Source: Streptomyces sp. GSL17-111
GTDB taxonomy: Bacteria; Actinomycetota; Actinomycetes; Streptomycetales; Streptomycetaceae
Direction of reading: 5' to 3'
DNA: 64,000 nt
Assembly: GCF_037911585.1 (NCBI RefSeq)
Contig: NZ_JBAJNS010000001.1
Span: 2,355,001-2,419,000, forward strand
The notes under the pieces are model-generated. The model had not been told where the DNA came from. It worked only from the letters and a program-made list of their open reading frames with translations, and ran no database searches. Below, in pieces: positions 1 through 8,715 of the stretch. Numbering within the stretch: the stretch's first letter is position 1; every line of letters starts with the position of its first letter. The translations under genes and the position numbers were made by a program.

Positions 1-68
1 GACCGGCGGGTCATCGTCTTCAGGGTGACGGCGAGGCCCTTGGCCAGGCCGGAGCCGGGGAGACCCAT
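1..68 (-). CDS. nuoI: NADH-quinone oxidoreductase subunit I (N-terminal start only)
   Basis: Only the first 22 codons lie in the window; the gene runs off its left edge. The visible peptide begins MGLPGSGLAKGLAVTLKTM, the usual opening of actinobacterial NuoI, the subunit that carries two 4Fe-4S clusters in the peripheral arm of complex I. The ATG shares one base with the TGA stop of nuoH, so the two are translationally coupled. The iron-sulfur ligands lie outside the window, so the call rests on the N-terminus and on gene order. Confidence 0.8.
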   Translation of the reverse strand, partial: MGLPGSGLAKGLAVTLKTMTRR

Positions 69-1027
69 CAGGGGAACACCACCTTCACGACACCGGTGAC
101 GGCGATCTGGAGCAGCGCGAGCGGCACCAGCACCGTCCAGGCGAACTTCTGGATCTGGTCGGCCCGCATCCGGGGCCAGGCGACGCGCATCCAGATCACC
201 AGGAAACTGAGCGCGGCGGTCTTGAGCAGCATCCACAGCCAGCCGAGCTGGTCGGCGAACGGGCCGTGCCAGCCGCCGAGGAAGAGCACGGCCGTGAGCG
301 CCGAGACGACGACGATGCCCGCGTACTCGGCGAGCATGAACAGCGCGAAGCGCAGGCCGCCGTACTCGGTGAGCGGGCCGAAGATGATCTCCTCGGGGGC
401 GAGCGGCGCGTCGAAGGGCGGGCGGTGCAGCTCGGCGACCCCGGCGGTGAAGAAGACGAAGGCGCCGATCAGCTGCCACGGCAGCCACCACCACTCCCAC
501 GTGTCCAGGATGCCGGGCAGGGAGAGCGTTCCGGCGGCCATGGCGACGGAGGCGGCCGACAGGAGCAGCGGCAGTTCGTAGGCCATCAGCTGGGCGGCGG
601 TGCGCAGGCCGCCGAGCAGGCTGTACTTGTTGGCCGAGGCCCAGCCGCCCATGAGCTGGCCGAGCACGCCCACGCCGAGGACGGCGAGGACGAAGAAGAT
701 GCCCGCGTCGATGGCCTGCCCGACCCCACCGTTGGGCGCGACGGGGATGGCGACGAGCACCAGCAGGTAGGGGACGAGGGCCACGGCCGGGGCGAGCTGG
801 AAGATCCTCCGGTCCGCCTCGGTCGGGACGACGTCCTCCTTCTGGGCGAACTTGACGCCGTCGGCGACGAGCTGGGCCCAGCCGTGGAAGCCGCCCGCGT
901 ACATCGGGCCCACCCGGCCCTGCATGTGGGCCATGACCTTGTGCTCGGCCTGGCCCACGAGGAGCGGGAGGGTGAGGAAGGCGAGGAGGACGGCGGCGAG
1001 CCGCCACGCGACGTCGAGGAAGTCCAT
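68..1027 (-). CDS. nuoH: NADH-quinone oxidoreductase subunit H
   Basis: The product is 319 aa, normal length for NuoH, the membrane subunit that helps form the quinone-binding cavity at the junction of the peripheral and membrane arms. It is a multi-span hydrophobic protein with the conserved blocks EHKVMAHMQGRVGP near residue 28, GGLRTAAQLMAYELP in the middle, and AELHRPPFDAPLAPEEI followed by GLRFALFMLAEY. The ATG at 1027 overlaps the TAA of nuoC. An open frame continues upstream, but only as a shadow of nuoC. Placement directly after nuoC, with no nuoD, E, F or G between, marks this as a reduced complex I set. Confidence 0.95.
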   Translation of the reverse strand: MDFLDVAWRLAAVLLAFLTLPLLVGQAEHKVMAHMQGRVGPMYAGGFHGWAQLVADGVKFAQKEDVVPTEADRRIFQLAPAVALVPYLLVLVAIPVAPNGGVGQAIDAGIFFVLAVLGVGVLGQLMGGWASANKYSLLGGLRTAAQLMAYELPLLLSAASVAMAAGTLSLPGILDTWEWWWLPWQLIGAFVFFTAGVAELHRPPFDAPLAPEEIIFGPLTEYGGLRFALFMLAEYAGIVVVSALTAVLFLGGWHGPFADQLGWLWMLLKTAALSFLVIWMRVAWPRMRADQIQKFAWTVLVPLALLQIAVTGVVKVVFP

Positions 1028-1974
1028 TACGGGGTGCCCTCCTCTCCGTCGGTCCCGGTCCCGCGCCGGTCGGCGTCGGTCCGGTCGGGCTCGGCGGGGC
1101 CGGGCTCGGTCGGGCCGGGGTCGTCGCCGCGCGACTCGGGGGCGGGCTCCTGCGGCGGCTGCTCGCGCCACGGCACGTCGGCGGCGCGCGCCCGGCGCGG
1201 CGCGGCGGGCGTCCCGGTGGCGGGCGTCCCGGTGGCCGGGGTGTCGGCCGTCGGCGTCTCCGCGCCGGTGGTGGCGCGCTGGCTGGCGGAGCCCGCCGAG
1301 GCGGTGCGGGTACGGCGGGGCGGACGGTCGCCCGCCGCCGCGCGGCCCCGTGCGGGCCGGGCCGGGGCCGGGGGCAGCTGGCCCTTGAGCGGTCCCCACT
1401 CGTTGGGGTCGGGGACGCCGGGCGGGAGCATCTGACGGCGCTTGGGCCCGCCGTGCCCGGCTGCGGACTCCCCCGGCTCCTTCGCGCCGGGCCACGCCTT
1501 GGCGACGCGGGCGGCCAGCACGAAGTCCTTGCGCAGCGGGTGGCCCTCGAAGGTGTCGGGCAGCAGCAGCGGCGTCAGCCCGGGGTGGCCGGTGAAGTCG
1601 ACGCCGAACATCTCGTGCGTCTCGCGCTCGTGCCACCCGGCCCCGGGGTAGACGCCGGTGGCCGACGGCAGGGCGGGCGCGTCGTGCGGGACGGTGGTGC
1701 GCAGCACCAGCCGCCGGACGCCGCCTGCGGCCTCGGCGCCGCCGGGCGCGGGCAGGGCGACGAGGTGGGCGCAGACGAGGAAGCCGGTGCCGGGCTCGTC
1801 GACGGCGCTGAGCCAGTCGAAGTAGGTGCAGCCCAGGGAGTCGCGGGCGGTCTCCAGCGCGGGGAGCCACCCGGCGGCGGGGACGTCGACGGTCAGCAGA
1901 CCGAAGGCCTCCTCGGCGCGCGCCTCGGGGCCGAAGAGCTCCTCGGCCGGACGCGGCAGCCATGCGGTGGTCAT
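1027..1974 (-). CDS. nuoC: NADH-quinone oxidoreductase subunit C with long disordered tail
   Basis: The product is 315 aa. Residues 1 to about 190 are the NuoC (30-kDa subunit) fold, with the hallmark stretches [15 protein letters not shown] and [15 protein letters not shown]. The remaining 110 or so residues are a low-complexity Ala/Pro/Arg/Gly tail with the repeat [11 protein letters not shown], absent from ordinary NuoC. The start chosen is the ATG at 1974 (MTTAWLPRP), which overlaps the nuoB stop. NuoC normally docks with NuoD, but no nuoD follows here. The tail might replace a missing contact or be a neutral expansion; this cannot be told from sequence alone. Confidence 0.9.
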   Translation of the reverse strand: MTTAWLPRPAEELFGPEARAEEAFGLLTVDVPAAGWLPALETARDSLGCTYFDWLSAVDEPGTGFLVCAHLVALPAPGGAEAAGGVRRLVLRTTVPHDAPALPSATGVYPGAGWHERETHEMFGVDFTGHPGLTPLLLPDTFEGHPLRKDFVLAARVAKAWPGAKEPGESAAGHGGPKRRQMLPPGVPDPNEWGPLKGQLPPAPARPARGRAAAGDRPPRRTRTASAGSASQRATTGAETPTADTPATGTPATGTPAAPRRARAADVPWREQPPQEPAPESRGDDPGPTEPGPAEPDRTDADRRGTGTDGEEGTP

Positions 1975-2618
1975 CGTCCGCCCTCCTCGACGTCCCCGGT
2001 CCCGCCCGCACCGGAGCCCGGACCGGCGCCACGCCCGGAGCCCGGGCCGGCGGCGGGGGGCGCCACGAGCGGGCTGGTCAGGGCGGCCGGGGAGGGCCGG
2101 GAGGAGGTGCCGTACCGCTCCGCGAGGGACTCGGCGGCGATCTTCTCCTGGAGCTTGAGGATGCCCTGGAGCAGCGCCTCGGGCCGGGGCGGGCAGCCGG
2201 GCACGTAGACGTCGACGGGGATGATCTGGTCGACGCCCTTGGTGACGGCGTAGGAGTCCCAGTAGGGGCCGCCGCAGTTGGAGCAGGCCCCGAAGGAGAT
2301 GACGTACTTCGGCTCGGGCATCTGCTCGTAGAGCCGCTTGACGGCCGGGGCCATCTTGTCCGTGACCGTGCCGGAGACGACCATCAGGTCGGCCTGGCGC
2401 GGGCCGGGCGCGAACGGGATGACGCCGAGCCGGATGAAGTCGTGGCGGGCCATGGAGGCGGCGATGAACTCGATCGCGCAGCAGGCGAGCCCGAAGTTGA
2501 AGACCCACAGGCTGTACCGGCGTCCCCAGTTGAGGACGACCTTCATGGGCTCGGGGGCGAGCTTGGCGAGGGTGCCGAGCCGGCGCGGCATGGGCAGGTC
2601 GGTGCGTGTCACGTCCAT
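1971..2618 (-). CDS. nuoB: NADH-quinone oxidoreductase subunit B
   Basis: The product is 215 aa. It carries the four cysteine ligands of the terminal N2 4Fe-4S cluster: the adjacent pair in [10 protein letters not shown], one in GACSNCGG and one in [11 protein letters not shown]. This subunit passes electrons to quinone. A Gly/Ala/Pro-rich tail of roughly 45 residues follows the conserved core. The ATG at 2618 lies 10 bases inside the end of nuoA, and the gene's own stop overlaps the nuoC start, so nuoA to nuoI read as one operon. Confidence 0.95.
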   Translation of the reverse strand: MDVTRTDLPMPRRLGTLAKLAPEPMKVVLNWGRRYSLWVFNFGLACCAIEFIAASMARHDFIRLGVIPFAPGPRQADLMVVSGTVTDKMAPAVKRLYEQMPEPKYVISFGACSNCGGPYWDSYAVTKGVDQIIPVDVYVPGCPPRPEALLQGILKLQEKIAAESLAERYGTSSRPSPAALTSPLVAPPAAGPGSGRGAGPGSGAGGTGDVEEGGR

Positions 2619-2974
2619 GTGAGGACGCCCTTCTTCCAGGCGTAGAGCAGACCCAGGGCGAGCAGGCCGAGGAAGAGGAACATCTCCACCAGGGTCACCG
2701 CGCCGAGGGACGCGAAGACCGTGGCCCACGGGAAGAGGAAGATCGAGTCGATGGCGAAGATGACGTAGAGGAAGGCGTAGACGTAGTAGCGGACCTGGGT
2801 GTGCGCCCAGTTCTCGCCGACGGGGTCGACTCCGCACTCGTAGGTGAGCATCTTCTCGCGCGTCGGCACGACCGGCCGCAGGAGTGCTCCGGCCGCGAAG
2901 GACACGGCCACGAAGAGCACGCCGACGACCGCGACCAGTCCGACGACCGAGTAGCCGTGGAAATAGTCCGGCAC
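2609..2974 (-). CDS. nuoA: NADH-quinone oxidoreductase subunit A
   Basis: The product is 121 aa with three membrane spans, typical of NuoA. The conserved loop [13 protein letters not shown] and the membrane motif [11 protein letters not shown] are both present. The start is a GTG at 2974, preceded on the minus strand by a purine-rich GGACGAGGTAGGACG. It is the first gene of the reduced nuo operon. From memory, the second nuo set of S. coelicolor (about SCO4599 onward) has the same arrangement and also lacks nuoD-G. Confidence 0.93.
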   Translation of the reverse strand: MPDYFHGYSVVGLVAVVGVLFVAVSFAAGALLRPVVPTREKMLTYECGVDPVGENWAHTQVRYYVYAFLYVIFAIDSIFLFPWATVFASLGAVTLVEMFLFLGLLALGLLYAWKKGVLTWT

Positions 2975-3250
2975 CGTCCTACCTCGTCCCTGGTGTGGTC
3001 CCTGGCTGTACGCCGGCGTTCGACGTTCTGTACGGACCGGAGTCTAGGCTGTGTTTCGAAGGTCCCGTCTGGCTGGGAACGCCTGGCACGCACGCTCGCG
3101 GCGTTGTCGGTCGTCAGCGCAGCCCGCTGCGCTTTCCTCCCTCCGCCTTGCGATCGCACGCACCAGACGCCCCCAGCCCCGCCCTCCGGGCGGACGACGC
3201 TACCTTCGAACCACACCCTAGGCCCTGGTCGGACGGCCCCGCGCCCCGTC
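2975..3250 (-). promoter_or_regulatory. Leader region of the nuo operon
   Basis: This 276-base gap separates nuoA from the 3' end of the ESX block, both on the minus strand, so a nuo promoter should lie here. On the minus strand TAGACT, near 3040, is a possible -10 hexamer; no convincing -35 is seen. No good gene or hairpin terminator was found. Confidence 0.35.
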
Positions 3251-4681
3251 TCACGGCCCGGTCGACTCGGGGCCGTTCGCCCCGCCCGCCCCCTCTTCCG
3301 CCGGTTTGCCCCGCCCGTCCGTCGCCCGCAGGTGCTGGGCGAGTTCCTGGAAACCGCCCCAGCCGACCTCGGCCAGCGGGTAGTACATCCCGGCCCGGGA
3401 GGCGGGTCCGAGCTGGACGGGTTCGCCGGCCGACGGCGCGCGGCGGGCGGCGGTCAGGCCGATCTCCGGGACCTCGCCGGGGCCGAGCGCGAAGCCGACG
3501 GGCTCGGGCGGGCCCTCCAGGGCGCAGGGCACGGTCAGGTCGGCGCGGCCGTGCCGCTGCTGGGCGAGCAGGGAGACGAGCCCGTGGTGGGCGGCCAGCT
3601 CGGCGGCGAGGCCGGGCAGTTCGGTGACGGCCGGTTCCGGGCCGCCCTCGGGGTGGCCGACGGTCAGCGTCATGTCCTCCTCGACGCCGCCCTCGGTGAC
3701 GGACACGCGCAGCGTGGCGATGGCGGGACGGTCGGGCTGCCCGACGACGACGAGCCAGGTCGGTTCGGCGCGCTCCCGCACGTAGGTGCTCAGCTCCTCG
3801 CGCGACCAGGGCGCTCCGGCGGGTTCGGCGGTGCCCCAGCCCGCCGGGAGCGTGCCGGTCAGGCGCTGCCAGGCCTCCTCCAGGGCGCCGCCGAGCAGCA
3901 GGTCGGTGGTGGCCCGGTGGCGGGTGCGCACGGAGACGCCGAGCTGGCGGCCGGTGGGCGGGGTGGGCGGCGCGTAGCCGTCGGCGAGCTTCCCGGTGGC
4001 GGTGAACGAGCCGTTCTCCCAGCGCAGTTCGGCGCCGGAGAGGCCGTCGAAGTAGCCGCGTCCGGGGTCCTGGACGACCCACCGGTTGGGCAGTCCGGAC
4101 AGCACGGCGCGGGTGGGGAGGGAGAGTCGGGCCGTGGGCGGGGTGACGAGTTGGAGGGCGCGCTCGGAGTCGGCGACGGCGCGCAGCGTCTCGGACAGCC
4201 ACGCCGTCATGGCGATCACCGGGCGGTCCTGGATGACGACGGCCACGTCGTCGGTCAGGACGTCCACGGCGGGCTGAGCGGCGGCCGGAGTCGCGGCGAC
4301 GACGTCCCGCACCGGCGTGCCGACGTCGGGGACGAGCGCGGCGGGGGGCCACACGGCGCCGCCGAGGCGGGTGACGAGGCGGGTGGCGATCGTCCCGGCG
4401 AGCCGGTCGCCGCCCTTGGCGGTGGTCGCGGCGCGCACCTCCGTCCACCAGACGGGCCGGTCGGCGTCCAGGCCGAGCAGGCGGCGCACCTCGCCGGGCA
4501 CCTGGACGAGCATGGGCGCCTCGACGGACGCCAGGGGACGCCCGTCGGCGTCGGTGAGCTGGACGACGGCGCCGTCAGCGACGGTGGCCAGGCGGGTGTC
4601 GGGCCCGCCGGACAGGAGCCCGGCCAGGAGCGTCCAGGTGTCGGGCATGCGCTCGGTGAGCGCGACGACGTCCTTGGTCAT
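3251..4681 (-). CDS. DUF6177-type ESX-associated protein
   Basis: The product is 476 aa and soluble, with no signal peptide or membrane span. It opens MTKDVVALTERMPDTWTLLAGLLSGGPDTRL and resembles the DUF6177 proteins found beside EccC in Streptomyces type VII loci; that assignment is from memory of the family. It alternates beta-rich segments and Pro/Gly loops and shows no enzyme motif I recognise. Its ATG overlaps the eccC stop (ATGA), so it is translated with the ESX motor. A role as a cytosolic accessory or substrate adaptor of the secretion motor is inferred from this coupling alone. Confidence 0.7.
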   Translation of the reverse strand: MTKDVVALTERMPDTWTLLAGLLSGGPDTRLATVADGAVVQLTDADGRPLASVEAPMLVQVPGEVRRLLGLDADRPVWWTEVRAATTAKGGDRLAGTIATRLVTRLGGAVWPPAALVPDVGTPVRDVVAATPAAAQPAVDVLTDDVAVVIQDRPVIAMTAWLSETLRAVADSERALQLVTPPTARLSLPTRAVLSGLPNRWVVQDPGRGYFDGLSGAELRWENGSFTATGKLADGYAPPTPPTGRQLGVSVRTRHRATTDLLLGGALEEAWQRLTGTLPAGWGTAEPAGAPWSREELSTYVRERAEPTWLVVVGQPDRPAIATLRVSVTEGGVEEDMTLTVGHPEGGPEPAVTELPGLAAELAAHHGLVSLLAQQRHGRADLTVPCALEGPPEPVGFALGPGEVPEIGLTAARRAPSAGEPVQLGPASRAGMYYPLAEVGWGGFQELAQHLRATDGRGKPAEEGAGGANGPESTGP

Positions 4682-7600
4682 GCGGTGGTCCCCCTGCCGG
4701 ATGCGGTGACGTCGGGCTCCTCGGCGAGCGCGGTCTGGATGAGCCGGTTCGGCGCCCCCCGGCGGACGAAGGTGCCACGCCCCGGCGGGCGCTGGGCGGC
4801 GCGGACGCCGGGGAAGAGGGCGCCCTCGGAGCGGTCGCCGGTCATGACGAGGCCGGCCGTGCCCGATTCGCGGAGCGTCATGAGGAACGGCTCGTACAGG
4901 GCCCGCGAGGCGCCGCCGACGCGCCGGGTGACGACGAAGTGCAGGCCGATGTCCTGCGCGGAGGGCAGGTAGGGCAGGAACGGTTCGAGCGGCGCCTGCC
5001 CGGCGGTGGCGAGGACGTCGTAGTCGTCGACGAGGACGACGATGCGCGGACCGCCGATCGACCCACCGCCTGCGGCGAGCACCTCGGGGGCGACGGTGTC
5101 GTCCGGCATGCGCTGTTCCAGCTCGGTGGCGATGGCCCCGGCCAGGCCGTGGGCGAGCCGCGCGTTGTGGGCGTAGCCGCCCCGGTACTCCTCGGGGACG
5201 AGGCTGTGCAGGCCGCGCCGCGGGTCCATGACGGCGAAGACGAGCTCGTCGTCGCCGTAGCGGTCCATGAGGCCGCGGGCGACCAGGCGCAGCAGGTTCG
5301 TCTTGCCGCACTCGCTGTCGCCGAAGACGAGGAGGTGCTGGTCGTGCCGGAAGAGGTCGAGCAGGACGGGTTCCAGCCCGGCCTGGTCCAGGCCGAGGGG
5401 GACGCGCTTCGGCTCCCGCTGCGGGGACGGCAGCCGGTCCGGGCCGAGCCGGGCGGGCAGCACCCGCACGGGCGGGGCCTGCTCGCCGGACCACGCGGCG
5501 CGCACGGCGCGGACGGCCTGCTCGACGGCGTCGCCCAGGTCCTCGGCGGTGCGCCGGGAGTCGATGCGGGGCAGGGCGCACTGGGCGAAGAGCTTGCCGG
5601 TGGTCAGGACGCGGCCCGCCTCCTCGGCGCCGATGGTCTCCACGAGCTTGCGCGCGATGCTCGACTCGCTCGGGTCGTTGAGCCGCAGCTCGACGCGGGT
5701 GCCGAACGCGGACTGGGTGGCGATGCGCACGTCGTTCCAGCGCAGCATGCTCGCGACGACGTGGATGCCGTACCCGCCGCCGCGCTTGAGGAGGTCGGCG
5801 ACGGCCTCGTCCAGCTCCTCGAAGTCCTCGCGCAGGCCGCCGAAGCCGTCGATGACGAGGACGACGTCCGTGGAGCCGAGCTGCGGCAGCTCGCCCCGGG
5901 CCCGCATGCGGCGCAGCTGCTCCACGGAGTCGATGCCGTGGTCGCGGAAGAGCTCCTCGCGGGCGGTGAGCATGGCCCGGACCTCTTCGACGGTGCGGGC
6001 GGCCCGCTCCCGGTCGGCGCGCCCGGCGACGCCGCCGACGTGCGGCAGCCCGGCCATCGTCTGGAGGCCGCCGCCGACGAGGTCGAGCCCGTAGACGCCG
6101 ACGTCCTGCGGGGTGTGGGTGAGGGCGAGGGAGAGGATCAGGGTGCGCAGCAGCGTCGTCTTGCCCGACTGCGGGCCGCCGATGACGGCGACGTGCCCGC
6201 CCGCGACGGTGAGGTCGAGCAGCCACTGGCCCTGCCACTGCTTGGCCGGGTCGTCCAGCAGGCCGAGTGGGACGCGCAGCGCCTCGGCCGGGCGGCGGGC
6301 GAGCCGCATGCCCTGCGGGCCGGTCTCCAGCGGCCCGCCGACGGCGTCCAGCGGCAGGGCCTCCGGGAGCGGGGGCAGCCAGACCTGCGGCACGGCGTCG
6401 GGCCGGGCGGCGGCGAGCTGGTCGACGACGGTGGACAGCAGCGTGGGCCCGACGGTGCGCCGCGCGGGGGCGGCCTTCGGCTCGCCGTCGTCGTCACCCT
6501 TGCCGTCAGCGCCGCCGAGGGTGTTGTAGGCGGGGTAGGGCAGCGCGGCCGGCCCTTCCTCGCCGTCGTCGGCGCGGCGCACCGGGCCCTGGTAGGGACC
6601 GGAGACGTAGGAGGCCTTGAACCGCTCGTAGTGGCTGGTGTCGACCTTGAGGTAGCCGAAGCCGGGAATGGGCGGCAGGTGGAAGGCGTCCGGGGTGTCC
6701 AGGACGGTGCGGGACTCCTCGGGCGAGAACGTGCGCAGGCCGAGCCGGTAGGAGAGGTAGGTGTCCAGCCCCTTGAGCTTGCCGCCCTCGATGCGCTGGC
6801 TGGAGAGCAGCAGGTGCACGCCGATGGACCGGCCGATGCGGCCGATGGAGAGGAAGAGGTCGATGAAGTCCGGCTTGGCGGTGAGGAGTTCGCCGAACTC
6901 GTCGATGACGACGAACAGGTGCGGCAGCGGCGGCAGTTCGGGGCGCTGGGCGCGGGTGGCGACGTAGGTGCCGATGTCGGCGATGTGGCCGGCGTCCTTG
7001 AGGACCTGCTGGCGGCGCTTGACCTCCCCGGCGAGGCTGGCGTGCACGCGCTCGACGAGCCCGGCCTTGTTCTCCAGGTTGGTGATGATGCCCGCGACGT
7101 GCGGCAGCGTGCCGAAGGGCGCGAACGTCGCGCCGCCCTTGTAGTCGACGAGGACCATGGCCAGGTCCTCGGGCGGGTGCGTGGCGACGAGGGCCAGGAC
7201 GAGGGTGCGCAGCAGCTCCGACTTGCCGGAGCCCGTCGCGCCGACGCACAGCCCGTGCGGGCCCATGCCCAGCTCGGCGGACTCCTTGAGGTCCAGCAGC
7301 ACCGGCTCGTGCCCGTCGCCGAGCCCGATCGGCACCCGCAGGAACGACTGGTCCCCGCGCGGCGCCCACAGGCGGCGGACGTCGAGCGCGGCGGGGTCGT
7401 CGAGGCCCATCAGCTCGGTGAAGTCCACCGGCCCGGACAGCGGCGCCCCGGACGCGGCCGACTCCGGGGAGAGCCGCAGCGGCGCCAGCATCCGGGCGAG
7501 CCCGAGGGCGCCGGCGGCCGTCACCTCGTCCAGCGCGCCGCGCACGACGCGCTGCTCGGGCTGCTCGCCGCGCAGGTCCTCCACGGTGACGTCCGGGCCG

Positions 7601-8715
7601 TCCACGGTGATGCGCACGGAGACCTGGCCGGGCTCGTCGACGCGCCGCGCGAGCAGGTGCACCACGGTGACGCCCATGTCGCGCAGGGCCACGGCCTCGT
7701 CGGGCCGGGCCAGTTCGCGGGCGGCGGCGCCGTGGACGTCGCTGAGGACCAGGAGCCGGGAGCCGAGCTTCAGCGCCTCCCGCCCGGCCAGCCCGCGCCG
7801 CACCTCGGCGGCGTACTCGGCCCGGCGGCGCAGGTCCCCGGCGAGCCCGGCGGCGAGCGCCTGCGGGGTCTCGGCGATGCGGCGGGCGCTGACCGGCCCG
7901 TCGAACGCCTGCGGGTCCAGGGCGTGCGGCAGCCACTTGGCGAACTCCCAGTCCCCGAGCCGTTCGGCCGGGCAGGCCAGGGCCAGGGCGACGTCGTCCG
8001 GCGCGTGCGAGACGGCGGACTGGACGAGGAGCGTGCGGGCCGCCCGCAGGACGTCCTCACGGCTGCCGATGATGCTCACGTTGCCCGCCCGGTCCAGCGG
8101 CACGGTGAGCGGCATCTCCGTGGCGGTGGCGAAGCGCTCCTGGAGCCCGGCCGCCTCGTTGAGCATGAAGGGGTCGGGCGGGGTGAGGACGTTGCCGCTC
8201 TGCTGCTGCATGGACAGGGTGCGCACGGGCGTCCGGCCGGTGCCGACGCGCACGTCGAGGAAGTCCCGGTCGGTGCGGCGGCGTTCCCACAGCCGGGCCG
8301 GGTCGGCCACCAGGTCGTACAGGGCCTCCGGCGGCGGGGCCAGGACGCGGGCGGCGTCCCGGCGGGCCCGGTCCTCGGCGCCCAGCTCCTCGCGCAGGTT
8401 CTCCAGGTACTCCAGGTAGCGCTCGCGCTGGGTGCGCCGGGTGCGCTGGGCCCGGCCGCGCTGGCTGAACAGCAGCGCGACGCCGCCGACGACCGCGACG
8501 ACCAGGACGAGCGCGCCGATCGCCGCGAACTGGCTGCTGCGGATGACGGTCATCATCACGACGGAGCCCATGACGCCCGCCATCGGCAGCAGCGACGTGG
8601 CGGCCGAGCCGGCGTTGCCCTCCGGGAGGCTGGGCGGGGGCTCGACGAACCGTTCGGCGGGCGGCGGCAGCGGGCGGGTCGTACGGGCGGGGCGGTGGAC
8701 GACGCGGACGCTCAT
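4678..8715 (-). CDS. eccC: Type VII secretion ATPase EccC (EccCa-EccCb fused)
   Basis: The product is 1345 aa, the usual size of a full-length EccC, the motor that recognises WXG100 cargo and powers ESX export. Two membrane spans lie near residues 45-85. Three FtsK/SpoIIIE domains follow, with P-loops GATGSGKS (Lys498), GGPQSGKT (Lys852) and GDSECGKT (Lys1138). The first domain has a full Walker B (VVIDEFGELL). The second and third read LVIDGFGGL and VLVDDYDVL, without the catalytic Glu, so only domain 1 looks fully competent. The start at 8715 overlaps the upstream ATPase gene and the end overlaps the DUF6177 gene. Mycobacterial ESX often splits EccC in two; here it is one chain. Confidence 0.96.
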   Translation of the reverse strand: MSVRVVHRPARTTRPLPPPAERFVEPPPSLPEGNAGSAATSLLPMAGVMGSVVMMTVIRSSQFAAIGALVLVVAVVGGVALLFSQRGRAQRTRRTQRERYLEYLENLREELGAEDRARRDAARVLAPPPEALYDLVADPARLWERRRTDRDFLDVRVGTGRTPVRTLSMQQQSGNVLTPPDPFMLNEAAGLQERFATATEMPLTVPLDRAGNVSIIGSREDVLRAARTLLVQSAVSHAPDDVALALACPAERLGDWEFAKWLPHALDPQAFDGPVSARRIAETPQALAAGLAGDLRRRAEYAAEVRRGLAGREALKLGSRLLVLSDVHGAAARELARPDEAVALRDMGVTVVHLLARRVDEPGQVSVRITVDGPDVTVEDLRGEQPEQRVVRGALDEVTAAGALGLARMLAPLRLSPESAASGAPLSGPVDFTELMGLDDPAALDVRRLWAPRGDQSFLRVPIGLGDGHEPVLLDLKESAELGMGPHGLCVGATGSGKSELLRTLVLALVATHPPEDLAMVLVDYKGGATFAPFGTLPHVAGIITNLENKAGLVERVHASLAGEVKRRQQVLKDAGHIADIGTYVATRAQRPELPPLPHLFVVIDEFGELLTAKPDFIDLFLSIGRIGRSIGVHLLLSSQRIEGGKLKGLDTYLSYRLGLRTFSPEESRTVLDTPDAFHLPPIPGFGYLKVDTSHYERFKASYVSGPYQGPVRRADDGEEGPAALPYPAYNTLGGADGKGDDDGEPKAAPARRTVGPTLLSTVVDQLAAARPDAVPQVWLPPLPEALPLDAVGGPLETGPQGMRLARRPAEALRVPLGLLDDPAKQWQGQWLLDLTVAGGHVAVIGGPQSGKTTLLRTLILSLALTHTPQDVGVYGLDLVGGGLQTMAGLPHVGGVAGRADRERAARTVEEVRAMLTAREELFRDHGIDSVEQLRRMRARGELPQLGSTDVVLVIDGFGGLREDFEELDEAVADLLKRGGGYGIHVVASMLRWNDVRIATQSAFGTRVELRLNDPSESSIARKLVETIGAEEAGRVLTTGKLFAQCALPRIDSRRTAEDLGDAVEQAVRAVRAAWSGEQAPPVRVLPARLGPDRLPSPQREPKRVPLGLDQAGLEPVLLDLFRHDQHLLVFGDSECGKTNLLRLVARGLMDRYGDDELVFAVMDPRRGLHSLVPEEYRGGYAHNARLAHGLAGAIATELEQRMPDDTVAPEVLAAGGGSIGGPRIVVLVDDYDVLATAGQAPLEPFLPYLPSAQDIGLHFVVTRRVGGASRALYEPFLMTLRESGTAGLVMTGDRSEGALFPGVRAAQRPPGRGTFVRRGAPNRLIQTALAEEPDVTASGRGTTA

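Noticed and set aside
2606..4972. A 788-codon plus-strand frame over nuoA and the DUF6177 gene
   Set aside because: No domain or starting signal; antisense to well-supported genes.
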